Of a DNA stretch of 41,521 bases, positions 24,012-33,792 are shown piece by piece. Within the stretch, counting starts at the first letter, position 1. Each line of letters opens with the position of its first letter. The notes beneath the pieces are model-generated. The model made no database searches and was not told the DNA's origin. It saw only the letters and a program-made list of their open reading frames with translations. The stretch is from Pueribacillus theae (lineage in GTDB: Bacteria; Bacillota; Bacilli; Bacillales; UBA6769): contig NZ_QCZG01000033.1 in NCBI RefSeq assembly GCF_003097615.1, positions 1 through 41,521 on the forward strand. The letters run 5' to 3'. A program made the position numbers and the translations under genes.

Positions 24012-25442
24012 TTAGTGAATCTGTTGTTCTGGGCTTTGGTTTTCATTTATTTGGGCCATTTCATGCAATGGTAAATCTGTAAAACCTTCAAAAAACTGCT
24101 CTTGCTCTTCTGGAGCCACATAACCTAGATCAATCCCAAGCGCTCTTGATAAAAAGGGATCTAACGAGCATAAATCGGAAGCGGAAACGTCTGATAAGCT
24201 TGTTTTTCCTAATGAATAACAAACAAGACTCATTTCTTGTGTTGCAGCATTGAGGTAATTAAATAAATTGTTGGCCCCTCTATCGACGTCTAATTGTTCG
24301 GTTGCTTTTGCGTTATAAACGGCTAAGCTAGTCGGGGCTTCAAAAGGCAAAACTTTTGTCATTTGATCGCCGACTAATGCCATGACAGCAATTGTTCCAA
24401 TGTAAATGGCGTCAGCGCCTAATGCGAGTGCCTTTAAATATTCTCCCGGGGTTACAAGGCCGCCAGTTGCAATTAAACTAACATCGTTAGTTGCTCCTTT
24501 TTTCGCTAAAAATTTCGCTGCCCTCGAAAGTGCAAATAACGTCGGCAAGCCTACATCATCTTCTAAAATTGGAGCTGCTGCGTGTGTGCCCCCCTCTGCG
24601 CCGTCAATGGTAATGAAATCAACACTTGCTTCAAGAGCGATTTGGATTTCTTTTTCAAGATGATGGGTTGCTGCAAATTTCAACCCAACAGGAACACCAG
24701 TTTCATCCTTCAATTTCCGGACGAGTTCTATAAACTGTTCCTTTGTGTCTACTGCAGGCAGTCGGGAATGAATCAATGCATCTTCCTCTTCAGAAACGCC
24801 GAGCACTTCTCGGTATTCTTCTCCAATATTTTTTGCTGCGGTTCGTTGAGGAGTTGAACCCTGGGCTCCTTGTCCTAATTGAATTTCAATGGCATCCAGC
24901 CTTTTATATTTGTCAGGAGTATTCAGCCAGCCTCCCCGATTATACTGCCCGATTAATAGCGATGCTGCTTCCCGTTCTTCTTCCATTAAGCCTGTTTCAC
25001 CAGTATTTGTCGCCGTTCCAATTTTTGATGCGGCTTTTGCAAGGGCAATTTTTGTTTTTTTGCTTAATGCGCCGCCATATGACATTGCCGCAATCATGAT
25101 TGGTGTAGAAATTGTTAAAGGCTTTTTCGCGTTTTTTCCAATTGTTACGGAACTTGAAATGTTGACATTTTCAGGTGTTGGAAATCTGTGCAAATGTACG
25201 GGATTGAATAAAAGCTTATCCCACGGAGAGAAACGCATATGGCTGCCAAGTGGCCTTCCCGGGGGAATTCCCTTTTCAGCTCTCATGACGTTTTCCATTA
25301 GATTAATGATTCCAACTTTTTTTGCAACAGGCACCATTTCAAATATGTTTTCAGTATATTGATCACGTGTTAATCGTTCCAACGCTTTATCTACGACTTC
25401 ATTTGCAATTTTTCTTGAAAAGCTGCTTACTATATTAAACAT
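24012..25442 (-). CDS. FMN-binding glutamate-synthase-domain protein
   Basis: Protein of 476 residues whose main part is the FMN/glutamate-synthase central domain of GltB without the glutaminase domain. Core blocks: ISTPIMIAAMSYGGALSKK, TGETGLMEEE, IEIQLGQGAQGS, DFITIDGAEGGTHAAAP, and SLIATGGLVTPGEYLKALALGADAIYIGT. Related stand-alone proteins in Bacillus (YerD type) are about 525 residues. Without the amidotransferase domain it would need ammonia or act as another FMN oxidoreductase. Start ATG 25442 follows GAGGGATCAG. Likely co-transcribed with the small protein gene 24 bases upstream. Confidence 0.82.
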   Translation of the reverse strand: MFNIVSSFSRKIANEVVDKALERLTRDQYTENIFEMVPVAKKVGIINLMENVMRAEKGIPPGRPLGSHMRFSPWDKLLFNPVHLHRFPTPENVNISSSVTIGKNAKKPLTISTPIMIAAMSYGGALSKKTKIALAKAASKIGTATNTGETGLMEEEREAASLLIGQYNRGGWLNTPDKYKRLDAIEIQLGQGAQGSTPQRTAAKNIGEEYREVLGVSEEEDALIHSRLPAVDTKEQFIELVRKLKDETGVPVGLKFAATHHLEKEIQIALEASVDFITIDGAEGGTHAAAPILEDDVGLPTLFALSRAAKFLAKKGATNDVSLIATGGLVTPGEYLKALALGADAIYIGTIAVMALVGDQMTKVLPFEAPTSLAVYNAKATEQLDVDRGANNLFNYLNAATQEMSLVCYSLGKTSLSDVSASDLCSLDPFLSRALGIDLGYVAPEEQEQFFEGFTDLPLHEMAQINENQSPEQQIH

Positions 25443-25466
25443 TCTGATCCCTCGCCTACGTGATCA

Positions 25467-25712
25467 TTATTGAATTTCATTTTGCATTTCGTCAACTTTT
25501 TGTGAAAGTGCTAAACAAATCTCTTTAATTTCTCCCAATTGTCTTGAAGCGCTTTGCTCTTCGATTGCGATTTGATTAAGTTTATCGTCTCCCATGTTTG
25601 TTAAGTCTTTATGATGTTGTGTCTCAATAGAAGATAATGTCCCTGCAATCGTTTGAATTCGATTTAATTCTGAAGATAAATAAGAAAGTGTATTTTGCAA
25701 TTGATCACTCAT
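25467..25712 (-). CDS. Small helical protein of unknown function
   Basis: Protein of 81 residues, nearly all predicted helix with heptad-like spacing (LQNTLSYLSSELNRIQTIAG, ICLALSQKVDEMQNEI), probably a coiled coil. I do not recognise the family. ATG at 25712 lies eight bases after AAGGAG and is favoured over the GTG at 25721. It precedes the glutamate-synthase-domain gene by 24 bases in what looks like one operon, so a partner role is possible. Confidence 0.65.
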   Translation of the reverse strand: MSDQLQNTLSYLSSELNRIQTIAGTLSSIETQHHKDLTNMGDDKLNQIAIEEQSASRQLGEIKEICLALSQKVDEMQNEIQ

Positions 25713-25782
25713 GGTTATCACTCCTTAGATTGATGTCTACCTTATTTTGTGATATTTAAGAAAGTTTATTCGTTTAGGCAAA

Positions 25783-25806
25783 AGAAAAAAGACCATCCCG
25801 GTCTTT
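25783..25806 (-). terminator. Terminator after parC
   Basis: Minus strand AAAGACC - GGGAT - GGTCTTT followed by TTTTC; the first arm overlaps the parC stop codon. Confidence 0.8.
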
Positions 25807-28237
25807 ATTCTTCTAAAGCGATTTCTTCCACCCATACGTCAATGATTGCCCCAATTTTTTTACTATCGGCAACGAAAGAGCCGTTGCTTTGCAAGTCACT
25901 CAAGCGTAAGGTTGATGAATGTATTTTGACGATTTCGCCCTTCTCTGTTCGAATATTAAGCTGTCCAAATTTTGTTACCGGAATAAATGCTATGACTTCA
26001 TGAGGATTTGCTTTAAGTTCTCTTAAAATCGCCACACCTCTTCTTGCGCGCTTTGAACGTTCAAAACGTGTGGCAGGCATTTTTTTCACAGCGAAGCGAT
26101 GTGTCACGACTAGAAGATCGAAATCAACATTCTCATCTAAAATAATACCGCCAACCACTTGATCATTTTCTTTCAAGTTTATCCCTTTCACGCCTAAAGC
26201 TCTTAACCCGATCGGATTAACTTCTTCCAAATTAAATCTCAAGCTATACCCTTGTTTTGTTGCAAGTAAGAGATCTTCATTCCCTTTCGTTACATAAACA
26301 TTTATCACTTCATCATCATCTTTCAATCGAATGCCCATTAAGGCTCGATTAAAGCGCTGTGCTTTGTAAAGAGACAACACACTTTGCTTTACGAAACCAT
26401 TTTTCGTTAAAAACAGCAGATTAAGATCTTCTGTGAAATGAGAGACGCCGATTGCTTCAATGATCTTCTCGTTTTCATCAAAAGTAATAAAATTGGAAAC
26501 ATGTTGCCCTGGCTCTTTCCAGCGAATATCCGGCAGCATATGTACTGGAAGGTATATAAAATTTCCTTTATTCGTAAAAAGAAGCAGTGTTTCCGTTGTA
26601 TTTATCTCTAGTTTCCGCAATAGGCGATCGCTTTCTTTCATACCAAGATCTTCAAAGTTTGAAGCGGAATATGAGCGTAAACTTGTTCTTTTTACATAGC
26701 CGTCTTTTGTAACTGTAGCAATGACATCTTCTTTCGGCACCACGACTTCTAAATTGATTTTAATTTCTTCAATCGCATCTTCTATTTTCGTTTTTCGTTC
26801 ATCATTGTATTTTTTCTTAACATCGGCCAATTCTTTTTTTATGACGCTGATTAATTTTGATTCACTTTTTAAAATGCTTTCTAGTTGTTTTATTTTTTTC
26901 TCTAATTCTGAAGCTTCCTTTTGAAGTGTCTTCACATCTGTATTTGTTAAACGATACAGCTGCAATGTGACGATGGCTTCTGCTTGCGGTTCAGTAAATC
27001 CATACAGCTTGCTTAACCGGTTTTTCGAATCGCGTTTATCTTTCGATTCCCGAATTGTGGCGATGACTTCATCCAGGATGGAAATCGCCTTAACTAGTCC
27101 TTCCACAACATGAAGGCGTTCTTTCGCTTTGTGCAAATCAAATCTCGATCGGTTTGTAACCACTTCTTTTTGATGATCGATATAAGCTTTAAGAAGCTTT
27201 TTTAACCCCATTAGTTGCGGTGTTTTGTTATAAATGGCAACCATATTAAAATTGTAAGTTACTTGTAAATCCGTATTTTTATACAAATAATTTAATATGC
27301 CGTCCGCATTTGCATCTTTTCTTAATTCAATCACGATTCTTAACCCAGTTCGGTCAGTCTCATCTCTTACTTCAGCGATTCCTTCCAACTTTCTGTCAAG
27401 CCGGAGTTCATCCATCTTCTTTACGAGATTGGCTTTGTTTACGTCTGCGGGAATCTCAGTTATTGTAATTTGCTCGCGGCCCCCGCGCAGCGTTTCGATC
27501 GAAGCAACACCCCGGACAATGATCCTTCCCTTACCAGTTTCGTAGGCTTTCTTAATGCCTTCAATCCCTTGAACAATGCCGCCTGTTGGAAAATCAGGCC
27601 CCTTAATAACGGTCATGAGCTGTTCCAGTGAACAATCAGGCTTCTCCAGTTGCATGATAACCGCATCAATCACTTCACCTAATTGGTGTGGAGGGATTTC
27701 AGTTGCATAGCCTGCCGATATCCCTGTTGAACCGTTTACGAGTAAATTTGGATACATTGCAGGCAAAACAACTGGTTCGTCGGTCGTGTCGTCGAAATTA
27801 GGTGCAAATTCAACTGTCTGCTTCTCAATATCACGCAACAGCTCTGTCGTTATTGATGAGAGACGCGCTTCTGTATAACGCATGGCTGCGGGCGGGTCTC
27901 CATCGATGCTGCCATTGTTGCCGTGCATTTCGATTAGATTATATCTCACTTTCCATGATTGGCTCATTCTGACCATTGCTTCATAAACCGATGAATCACC
28001 GTGAGGATGGAAGTTGCCAATTACATTCCCAACCGTTTTTGCGGATTTTCGGTATGGTTTTTCTGCCGTGTTCCCATCTTGATGCATCGCATATAAAATT
28101 CTTCTTTGAACAGGCTTTAAGCCATCCCTCACATCTGGCAAAGCCCGATCTTGGATAATGTATTTGCTGTAGCGGCCAAACCGATCTCCGATGACTTCTT
28201 CAAGGGGCAGATCGAGAAATTTTTCTGCTTGTGACAC
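25805..28237 (-). CDS. parC: DNA topoisomerase IV subunit A (ParC/GrlA)
   Basis: Breakage-reunion subunit of topoisomerase IV, 810 residues, which decatenates daughter chromosomes with ParE. The catalytic tyrosine is Y121 ([12 protein letters not shown]). The quinolone-determining stretch [12 protein letters not shown] has the sensitive-type residues S82 and E86. A C-terminal beta-pinwheel follows (repeats such as [23 protein letters not shown]). GTG start at 28237 follows GAGGGTGATT. It lies 13 bases after parE, one operon. Confidence 0.95.
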   Translation of the reverse strand: MSQAEKFLDLPLEEVIGDRFGRYSKYIIQDRALPDVRDGLKPVQRRILYAMHQDGNTAEKPYRKSAKTVGNVIGNFHPHGDSSVYEAMVRMSQSWKVRYNLIEMHGNNGSIDGDPPAAMRYTEARLSSITTELLRDIEKQTVEFAPNFDDTTDEPVVLPAMYPNLLVNGSTGISAGYATEIPPHQLGEVIDAVIMQLEKPDCSLEQLMTVIKGPDFPTGGIVQGIEGIKKAYETGKGRIIVRGVASIETLRGGREQITITEIPADVNKANLVKKMDELRLDRKLEGIAEVRDETDRTGLRIVIELRKDANADGILNYLYKNTDLQVTYNFNMVAIYNKTPQLMGLKKLLKAYIDHQKEVVTNRSRFDLHKAKERLHVVEGLVKAISILDEVIATIRESKDKRDSKNRLSKLYGFTEPQAEAIVTLQLYRLTNTDVKTLQKEASELEKKIKQLESILKSESKLISVIKKELADVKKKYNDERKTKIEDAIEEIKINLEVVVPKEDVIATVTKDGYVKRTSLRSYSASNFEDLGMKESDRLLRKLEINTTETLLLFTNKGNFIYLPVHMLPDIRWKEPGQHVSNFITFDENEKIIEAIGVSHFTEDLNLLFLTKNGFVKQSVLSLYKAQRFNRALMGIRLKDDDEVINVYVTKGNEDLLLATKQGYSLRFNLEEVNPIGLRALGVKGINLKENDQVVGGIILDENVDFDLLVVTHRFAVKKMPATRFERSKRARRGVAILRELKANPHEVIAFIPVTKFGQLNIRTEKGEIVKIHSSTLRLSDLQSNGSFVADSKKIGAIIDVWVEEIALEE

Positions 28238-28250
28238 GTATCAATCACCC

Positions 28251-30224
28251 TCATTCTAATTCTAGTTCTAGCTGCAAGTTCTCATTATCTAAAATATTTG
28301 TTTCTTCGTTTAGCCCTAGCCCGAATTCAACATTTGATTCAATCCATTGGCGCCTTGGTTCAACCTTGTCTCCCATTAAAACGGATACCCGCTTTTCGGC
28401 GCGAGCCACATCATCAATTGTCACACGAATCAAAGTCCTTGTTTCAGGATTCATCGTCGTTTCATAAAGTTGATCGGCATTCATTTCTCCCAATCCTTTA
28501 TAACGTTGGATTGAATACCCTTTGCCTACATTTTTTATTGCTTTTTGAAGCTCCTCTTCATCCCATGCGTATTCAATTTTTTCATTCTTTCCGCTTCCTT
28601 TGCTGATTTTATAAAGTGGAGGCAATGCGATGAAAACTTTTCCTGCCTCAATCAATGGCTTCATATAGCGATAAAAAAATGTAAGCAACAACACTTGGAT
28701 GTGGGCGCCGTCCGTATCCGCGTCAGTCATAATAATCACTTTGTCATAGTTTGCATCTTCGACAATAAAATCAGGACCAACGCCTGCCCCGATGGCGTGT
28801 ATGATTGTGTTGATTTCTTCATTTTTAAATATATCATCAAGCTTTGCTTTCTCTGTATTGATTACTTTGCCTCGCAAAGGAAGAACCGCTTGGAAACGCC
28901 GATCTCTGCCTTGCTTTGCCGATCCCCCCGCAGAGTCGCCTTCCACGAGATAAAGCTCATTCTTTTGCGTGTTTTTCGAAGTTGCAGGGGTTAATTTGCC
29001 ACTTAAAATGGTTTCTCTTTTTTTCCCGCGTTTTCCCGACCGGGCTTCTTCTCTCGCTTTCCGTGCAGCCTCTCTAGCCTGTGAAGCACGGATGGCTTTT
29101 TTTATAAGCATTTCAGCCGTTTGTGGATTTTCATCTAAATAATAGGACATCTTTTCAGATATGATGGCATCCACAGCCGAACGTGCTTCGCTTGTACCTA
29201 GTTTACTTTTTGTTTGCCCTTCAAATTGCAGCTTTCCTTCCGGAATCTTTATAGAGACGATCGCGGTAAGCCCTTCACGAATATCATGCCCTTCTAGGTT
29301 TTTCTCTTTTTCCTTTAATAGCTGTGCTTTTCTAGCATAGTCGTTCATAATGCGGGTCATGGCTGTTTTTGCCCCGGATTCGTGTGTTCCTCCGTCTTTT
29401 GTTCTTACGTTATTGACAAAAGAAAGAATATTCTCAGTAAACCCGTCATTGTATTGGAAGGCGAATTCGACTTGGATATCTGCTTGAGTTCCTTCGAATG
29501 TAACGACAGGATGGAGAGTTTCTTTGTTCTCATTAAGATATTCGATGAAAGCCTCAATCCCTGATTCATAAAAGAACCGATCACGGCGATTATATCTTTC
29601 ATCAATTAAATCGATCATTAAGCCTTTCGTTAAAAAGGCAGATTCGCGCAATCGCTCGCTTAACGTATCATAATTGAATGTGGTAACAGAAAAAATAGCT
29701 GAATCGGGTTTAAAGTGAATCGTTGTGCCCGTTTTTCTTGCTGTTCCAGTCTCTAGAAGGGTTGTAGCTGGCTTCCCTCCATTTTCAAATCGCTGCTTAT
29801 AGGAATGTCCGTCACGATTGATTGATACTTCAAGCCACTCGCTAAGCGCATTTACTACTGACGCACCAACGCCGTGGAGGCCTCCGCTTGTTTTATATCC
29901 GCCTTGGCCGAACTTTCCTCCTGCGTGAAGAACGGTTAAAATGACTTCGGGTGTAGGTTTGCCAGATTGATGCATGCCGACTGGCATTCCTCTCCCCTCA
30001 TCCTGAACACTAACACTATTATCTTCATGAATGGTAACGATGATTTTATTTCCAAATCCAGCCAATGCTTCATCAACTGAGTTGTCAACGATCTCATAAA
30101 CGAGATGATGAAGCCCCCGGCTATCTGTGCTGCCAATATACATTCCTGGGCGCTTTCGAACCGCTTCTAACCCTTCTAGAACTTGTATCGTATCATCGTT
30201 GTATTCAACGTTGGTTCTTGTCAT
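28251..30224 (-). CDS. parE: DNA topoisomerase IV subunit B (ParE/GrlB)
   Basis: ATPase subunit of topoisomerase IV, 657 residues. GHKL domain: LEAVRKRPGMYIGSTD, catalytic E44 in YEIVDNSVDEA, the GRGMPVG loop and KTSGGLHGVGASVVNALSEW. TOPRIM domain: EGDSAGGSAKQGRDR and DADTDGAHIQ. The first ATG in frame with a Shine-Dalgarno site (AAAGGAG) is at 30224; the longer frame upstream has no support and B. subtilis ParE starts at the equivalent point. Gene order yneT-parE-parC is as in Bacillus, though yneT here has its own terminator. Confidence 0.95.
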   Translation of the reverse strand: MTRTNVEYNDDTIQVLEGLEAVRKRPGMYIGSTDSRGLHHLVYEIVDNSVDEALAGFGNKIIVTIHEDNSVSVQDEGRGMPVGMHQSGKPTPEVILTVLHAGGKFGQGGYKTSGGLHGVGASVVNALSEWLEVSINRDGHSYKQRFENGGKPATTLLETGTARKTGTTIHFKPDSAIFSVTTFNYDTLSERLRESAFLTKGLMIDLIDERYNRRDRFFYESGIEAFIEYLNENKETLHPVVTFEGTQADIQVEFAFQYNDGFTENILSFVNNVRTKDGGTHESGAKTAMTRIMNDYARKAQLLKEKEKNLEGHDIREGLTAIVSIKIPEGKLQFEGQTKSKLGTSEARSAVDAIISEKMSYYLDENPQTAEMLIKKAIRASQAREAARKAREEARSGKRGKKRETILSGKLTPATSKNTQKNELYLVEGDSAGGSAKQGRDRRFQAVLPLRGKVINTEKAKLDDIFKNEEINTIIHAIGAGVGPDFIVEDANYDKVIIMTDADTDGAHIQVLLLTFFYRYMKPLIEAGKVFIALPPLYKISKGSGKNEKIEYAWDEEELQKAIKNVGKGYSIQRYKGLGEMNADQLYETTMNPETRTLIRVTIDDVARAEKRVSVLMGDKVEPRRQWIESNVEFGLGLNEETNILDNENLQLELELE

Positions 30225-30365
30225 GTAAAAAGTCGAGCTCCTTTCAATACTGCGATAATCCAAGTTTACCATAAGGGAACGCGCGTTTCCATTTTTTTAA
30301 AAATATAAAGAAAGTAGAAATTTGTCACTTTCGCATATTTAGATTAATCCGGCTTCTGACCTCTG

Positions 30366-30407
30366 GCTTCTATAAGAAAGACACGTCAGCGTTTTTCTTA
30401 TAGAAGC
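30366..30407. repeat. Perfect 14-bp inverted repeat upstream of parE
   Basis: GCTTCTATAAGAAA (30366-30379) and exact complement (30394-30407), 14-base loop. On the minus strand it lies in the parE leader or promoter region. It lacks a T tract and might be a regulatory or mRNA-stabilising structure. Confidence 0.5.
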
Positions 30408-30442
30408 AGAAGACGTAGCATAATTAGAATAGCATAGTTATT

Positions 30443-30471
30443 GAAAAAAAGAACCCGGCTTTCGCCGAGTT
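30443..30471 (-). terminator. Terminator after yneT
   Basis: Minus strand AACTCGGC - GAAA - GCCGGGTT followed by CTTTTTTTC. A tetraloop hairpin with strong T tract. Confidence 0.85.
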
Positions 30472-30498
30472 AATTGTAGAGAGTAGAAGAGAAAGGAA

Positions 30499-30915
30499 CT
30501 ACCTATTTCTATATTTTGCATGCTCCACCTTTATGCAACGATTCATCACAACAGTAACGCCATTCTTTTCAGCGTATTCTCTCGCTTCTTCATTCTCAAC
30601 ACCAAGTTGGCCCCAAAGGACGTCCGCTCCGATTTCAACTGTTTCTTTTGCGATTTCCGGAAGGAATTTGCTTTGGCGAAATACATTCACTACATCAACA
30701 TGGCCATCAATGTCTTTTAAAGAGGAAACGGCAGGTATTCCTTTCCACTCTTTAATCATCGGATTCACTGGAATAATTTCATACCCTGCATTTTGCATGG
30801 CCTCAGTGACCCCGTAAGATGTACGTTCAGGATTGTCCGACAACCCGACAACTGCTATTCTTTTCTTTTCGTTAATTATTTTTCGAATCGTTTCTTCTAA
30901 ATTACCTGTCGCCAT
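30499..30915 (-). CDS. yneT: CoA-binding protein YneT/YccU
   Basis: Rossmann-fold CoA-binding protein of 138 residues: KRIAVVGLSDNPERTSYGV (nucleotide loop), IIPVNPMI, VNVFRQSKFLPEI and VVMNRCIKVEH are the family blocks. These proteins bind CoA but have no proven enzymatic role. ATG at 30915 follows AAAGAGGTGG; the longer frame to 30981 has no such site. Placement just before parE-parC matches B. subtilis yneT. Confidence 0.85.
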   Translation of the reverse strand: MATGNLEETIRKIINEKKRIAVVGLSDNPERTSYGVTEAMQNAGYEIIPVNPMIKEWKGIPAVSSLKDIDGHVDVVNVFRQSKFLPEIAKETVEIGADVLWGQLGVENEEAREYAEKNGVTVVMNRCIKVEHAKYRNR

Positions 30916-30993
30916 TTCTACCACCTCTTTTTTACTTTCTATTCTAACATGAATTATATTCCATTTAGAATGGATTTCCAAAAATCGGCTTTT

Positions 30994-32130
30994 CTAATTA
31001 TTCTTTCCCCGCAAGCCAAAAAATTGATAATAATCTGTCTTGATATTCCCATTATATAATTTTCGCTTTTTTGAAGCTTTTTTCCCATAAAGTTTTTCAA
31101 AGTCTTCATTAGAAGTGATAACGTAAACAGACCACGATGGAAAACGTTTAAACGCTGCTCCCATGCTGCGGTATAATTGCTCAACTTTTTCTTTTTCCCC
31201 TATTCTTTCACCGTAGGGGGGGTTGCATACGACAACGCCATGCTCCTTTGAAGGGTTAAAATCAGCTACTTGCATTTGTTTAAATTCAATAAGCTCGGAT
31301 AATCCTGCTTCAGCGGCATTATTCTTTGACAAGTCCACCATTTTGTGGTCAATGTCCGAACCAATAATATCCAATTTCCGATCGTATTTTGCAAGATCTT
31401 CGGCCTCTTCCTCAGCACGCCTCCAGTTTTCAGGTGAAATAATTGGCCAATTCTCACAAGCAAAGTTTCGATTAAATCCGGGTGCAATATTTTGCCCAAT
31501 CATTGCCGCTTCGATGGGAATCGTGCCAGAGCCGCAAAATGGGTCAACAAAAGGCTGGTCGTACTTCCAATTAGCCAACATAATCATTGCGGCCGCCAAA
31601 GTTTCCTTCAATGGTGCCGTGTTATGTAAGTAGCGGTATCCGCGTTTATGCAGCCCTGTTCCACTCGTGTCAATGGAGAGTGTTGCAATATCTTTATGGA
31701 GGGCAATTTCAATTCGAAATAACGGCCCGGTTTCCTTAAACCATGTGACATGGTACCGTTCTTTTAAACCTTCCACAATCGCTTTTTTAACGATCGATTG
31801 GCAATCAGGTACACTATATAATTTCGACTTTACGGACTTTCCAATAACCGGAAATTCCGCATCCTCTGGAAGAATGTCACCCCAAGGAAGAGCTTTCGTC
31901 TGTTCAAACAATTCTTCATAGCTTGTCGCTCGAAATTCACCTATTTTAAGCTTTACCCGATCAGCTGTCCGAAGCCACATGTTTGAACGGCAAATTCCCA
32001 ATGCATCGGAATCGTATGTAATTTTTCCATTTTCAACTTGAATATTTTCAAAGCCTAGATTCCGCACTTCTCTCGCAACTAATGCTTCAATTCCCATTGC
32101 AGCAGTTGCAATTAATGTAAACTTGTTCAT
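30994..32130 (-). CDS. ypsC: THUMP-domain RNA N2-guanine methyltransferase (RlmL/YpsC family)
   Basis: Methylase of 378 residues acting on 23S rRNA guanine by family (RlmL N-terminal half). A THUMP RNA-binding domain covers about residues 45-155 (TRCADRVKLKIGEF-like region); the Rossmann methylase follows with PFCGSGTIPIEAAMIG (SAM loop), GSDIDHKMVDLSKNNA and the catalytic CNPPYGERIG motif. ATG at 32130 follows TTGGGGTC. It lies downstream of rnpB as in B. subtilis. Confidence 0.88.
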   Translation of the reverse strand: MNKFTLIATAAMGIEALVAREVRNLGFENIQVENGKITYDSDALGICRSNMWLRTADRVKLKIGEFRATSYEELFEQTKALPWGDILPEDAEFPVIGKSVKSKLYSVPDCQSIVKKAIVEGLKERYHVTWFKETGPLFRIEIALHKDIATLSIDTSGTGLHKRGYRYLHNTAPLKETLAAAMIMLANWKYDQPFVDPFCGSGTIPIEAAMIGQNIAPGFNRNFACENWPIISPENWRRAEEEAEDLAKYDRKLDIIGSDIDHKMVDLSKNNAAEAGLSELIEFKQMQVADFNPSKEHGVVVCNPPYGERIGEKEKVEQLYRSMGAAFKRFPSWSVYVITSNEDFEKLYGKKASKKRKLYNGNIKTDYYQFFGLRGKNN

Positions 32131-32173
32131 ATGTTCGACCCCAATGTATATTTATTACTGAATATCCCTAATC

Positions 32174-32205
32174 ATAAAAAAGAGCCCTTATAAAAGCAAG
32201 GGCTT
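32174..32205 (-). terminator. rnpB terminator
   Basis: Minus strand AGCCCTTGC - loop - AAGGGCTC followed by TTTTTTATG. Confidence 0.85.
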
Positions 32206-32235
32206 GTCTATATAATGCTCATTATATTAATTAAA

Positions 32236-32653
32236 TAGCCAAGTTAATAACGTTCTATAAGCCATGTTTTGTGCCCTCGTACTGCAAACGGGATTAACCT
32301 TGTACTTGGGTGGTAATCATCTATCTTCGAATCTTAACATTCGACCTTCTCTCCGTTCATTTCCTTCGAGAAAGCTCCCCTACCATAATTTGGGTTTCTC
32401 GCACGCGGGGTTTACCTCGTTCCACTTCCCCTGTTTCCAAGAGAACTCCGTCACTGTGGCACTTTTATAGGTAGACACCATATCAAGAAGACTTAGGTGT
32501 TTCCCAGCCGTTAATTCAGTCGCAACCGAATTACCCTAACTTATTGTTTCGTTAGGCGCGAATACTACGGTCATCGCAGACCGTGCGAGCATGGACTTTC
32601 CTCTACATAATGAATATGCAGCGATTACCCGAACGCTATTAACTTTTAACGAC
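32236..32653 (-). ncRNA. rnpB: RNase P RNA, class B (Bacillus type)
   Basis: Catalytic RNA that removes tRNA 5' leaders. Read on the minus strand it has GTTCGGGTAATCGCTGCA near the 5' end, GAGGAAAGTCCATGCTCGCA, GTGCCACAGTGACGGAG, GGTAAACCCC with GCGAGAAACCCAAAT, and AGATAGATGATTACC near the 3' end: all conserved type-B elements. The terminal helix is AAGTTAATAGCGTTC with GAACGTTATTAACTT. The ends are set by this helix and the promoter, to within a few bases. Open frames across it are spurious. Confidence 0.95.
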
Positions 32654-32661
32654 TATTCTTC

Positions 32662-32690
32662 ATTATAATATGATATAGAAATCATTTCAA
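32662..32690 (-). promoter_or_regulatory. rnpB promoter
   Basis: Minus strand TTGAAA (32690-32685), 17-bp spacer, TATAAT (32667-32662). A near-consensus sigma-A promoter starting about 7 bases before the RNA. Confidence 0.85.
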
Positions 32691-32721
32691 CTAGTAAGTA
32701 TTGGCATAACTAAAAAAGATG

Positions 32722-33036
32722 TTAGTCTTCATCATGTAATTTACTTCCAAAAACGTGCTTTTCCAAATTAGACAATCGTTTTAAAATATCGTAATTCGTA
32801 TTCCCGGCAGTCGTCGTATTGCGTTTTTGAAGCTCGCTTAACTTATTCAGCTCCCTATTTAAACGAGCATTCTCCTTTTTCAAGGCTTCAATTTTATCTT
32901 GAAAACGATCATAATCTTTTATAACGATATCTAGAAATTTATCGACTTCGTCTTGCTTATAACCGCGAAAACCTGTTTTAAAATCTTTTTCTAAAATTTC
33001 TTTCGGTGTCAACTGAATGTTATTCTCGGCCTTCAT
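32722..33036 (-). CDS. gpsB: Cell division protein GpsB
   Basis: DivIVA-like protein of 104 residues that shuttles PBP1 between side wall and septum. N-terminal membrane/PBP-binding domain: [20 protein letters not shown] and [14 protein letters not shown]; then a coiled coil (about 35-75) and a short C-terminal trimerisation helix ([13 protein letters not shown]). TGAGGTGACC precedes the ATG. Its client PBP1 (ponA) is encoded 5.8 kb away in the same window. Confidence 0.95.
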   Translation of the reverse strand: MKAENNIQLTPKEILEKDFKTGFRGYKQDEVDKFLDIVIKDYDRFQDKIEALKKENARLNRELNKLSELQKRNTTTAGNTNYDILKRLSNLEKHVFGSKLHDED

Positions 33037-33151
33037 CTGGTCACCTCACTGTTCAATGCATTTAATGCTATTTTTTCAGAAGATAAAGAAATTGTCAATT
33101 TCCTTTTGTTATCAAAGAACGAACCCTTTTAGGTTCGCTCTTGCTGAATCA

Positions 33152-33394
33152 TTAACGATGAAATCCTCCAGGACAGCCACAATTCACATGCTGATGGGAC
33201 ACATCACAGCAATGTGAAACAGTGTGCGGACAGTAATGCTGGTATTGGATAACTTTATGATGATTGTACTGTGTGTGCGTAGGGTGGATAACTGGCACAA
33301 CATACGGTTCATAAATATCTTTCACAATTCTCCGCGTTGGGCGAACGATTGGCGGCAAAGTAGTAGGACGCCGATTAGAGAACAACGGTGGCAT
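33152..33394 (-). CDS. cotD: Spore coat protein CotD-like
   Basis: Protein of 80 residues rich in His, Tyr, Pro and Cys (IHPTHTQYNHHKVIQYQHYC, HVNCGCPGGFHR), typical of the inner coat protein CotD. Starts MPPLF. AAAGGAGGAATTTAT precedes the ATG. Located beside gpsB as in B. subtilis. The Cys/His richness suggests cross-linking or metal binding in the coat. Confidence 0.88.
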   Translation of the reverse strand: MPPLFSNRRPTTLPPIVRPTRRIVKDIYEPYVVPVIHPTHTQYNHHKVIQYQHYCPHTVSHCCDVSHQHVNCGCPGGFHR

Positions 33395-33498
33395 ATAAAT
33401 TCCTCCTTTATTCTAGGTTACACTACTACTTTATGTTAGCCTATTCAAACTTGTAATAGGACAGCCAACCATCTTTTTGTACACTCACTTAAAATGTA

Positions 33499-33588
33499 TT
33501 AAATATTCGCTTCAGAACCTAAGGAATTCATTAAAACAAAAGTTAAAACGATGACAACAAAGAACAAAAACAAGATCACTTTTTTCAC
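33499..33588 (-). CDS. Membrane micropeptide, 29 residues
   Basis: Small frame on the minus strand from GTG 33588 to TAA 33499, preceded by GGAGAGG five bases upstream. It encodes a two-lysine start (MKKVI), one hydrophobic helix (about 4-20) and a short tail ending NSLGSEANI. No family recognised. It lies in the roughly 400-base space between cotD and the enoyl-CoA hydratase gene; the good ribosome site and clean membrane-peptide pattern favour a real gene, perhaps in sporulation given the neighbour. Confidence 0.5.
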   Translation of the reverse strand: MKKVILFLFFVVIVLTFVLMNSLGSEANI

Positions 33589-33792
33589 GATTACCTCTCC
33601 GACTTTGTATATTACGTCTGCCATCTATATTTTACGATACATTTCTAAATTTACAACAGGAAAATCACGCATAACCTTGTCAAAAGAAGTAACTTTGCTA
33701 TAGACTTACTATTTGTACCATTTAGAAATATATGTTAAATTAGAATTAGTTTTCTGAAATTTTGATTTATTCTATTAGACGGAGGGATGAAA

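Noticed and set aside
24406-25362. Several plus-strand frames opposite the glutamate-synthase-domain gene
   Set aside because: They are antisense shadows of a well supported gene and have no ribosome sites or family features.
25805-28237. Quinolone-resistance mutation in ParC
   Set aside because: The determining stretch has Ser82 and Glu86, the usual sensitive-type residues.
28231-28994. Plus-strand frames opposite parE
   Set aside because: Shadow frames of parE; no independent evidence for coding.
32264-32470. Protein-coding frame across 32.3-32.5 kb on the plus strand
   Set aside because: It lies wholly within the antisense of the RNase P RNA gene, whose conserved elements explain the sequence.
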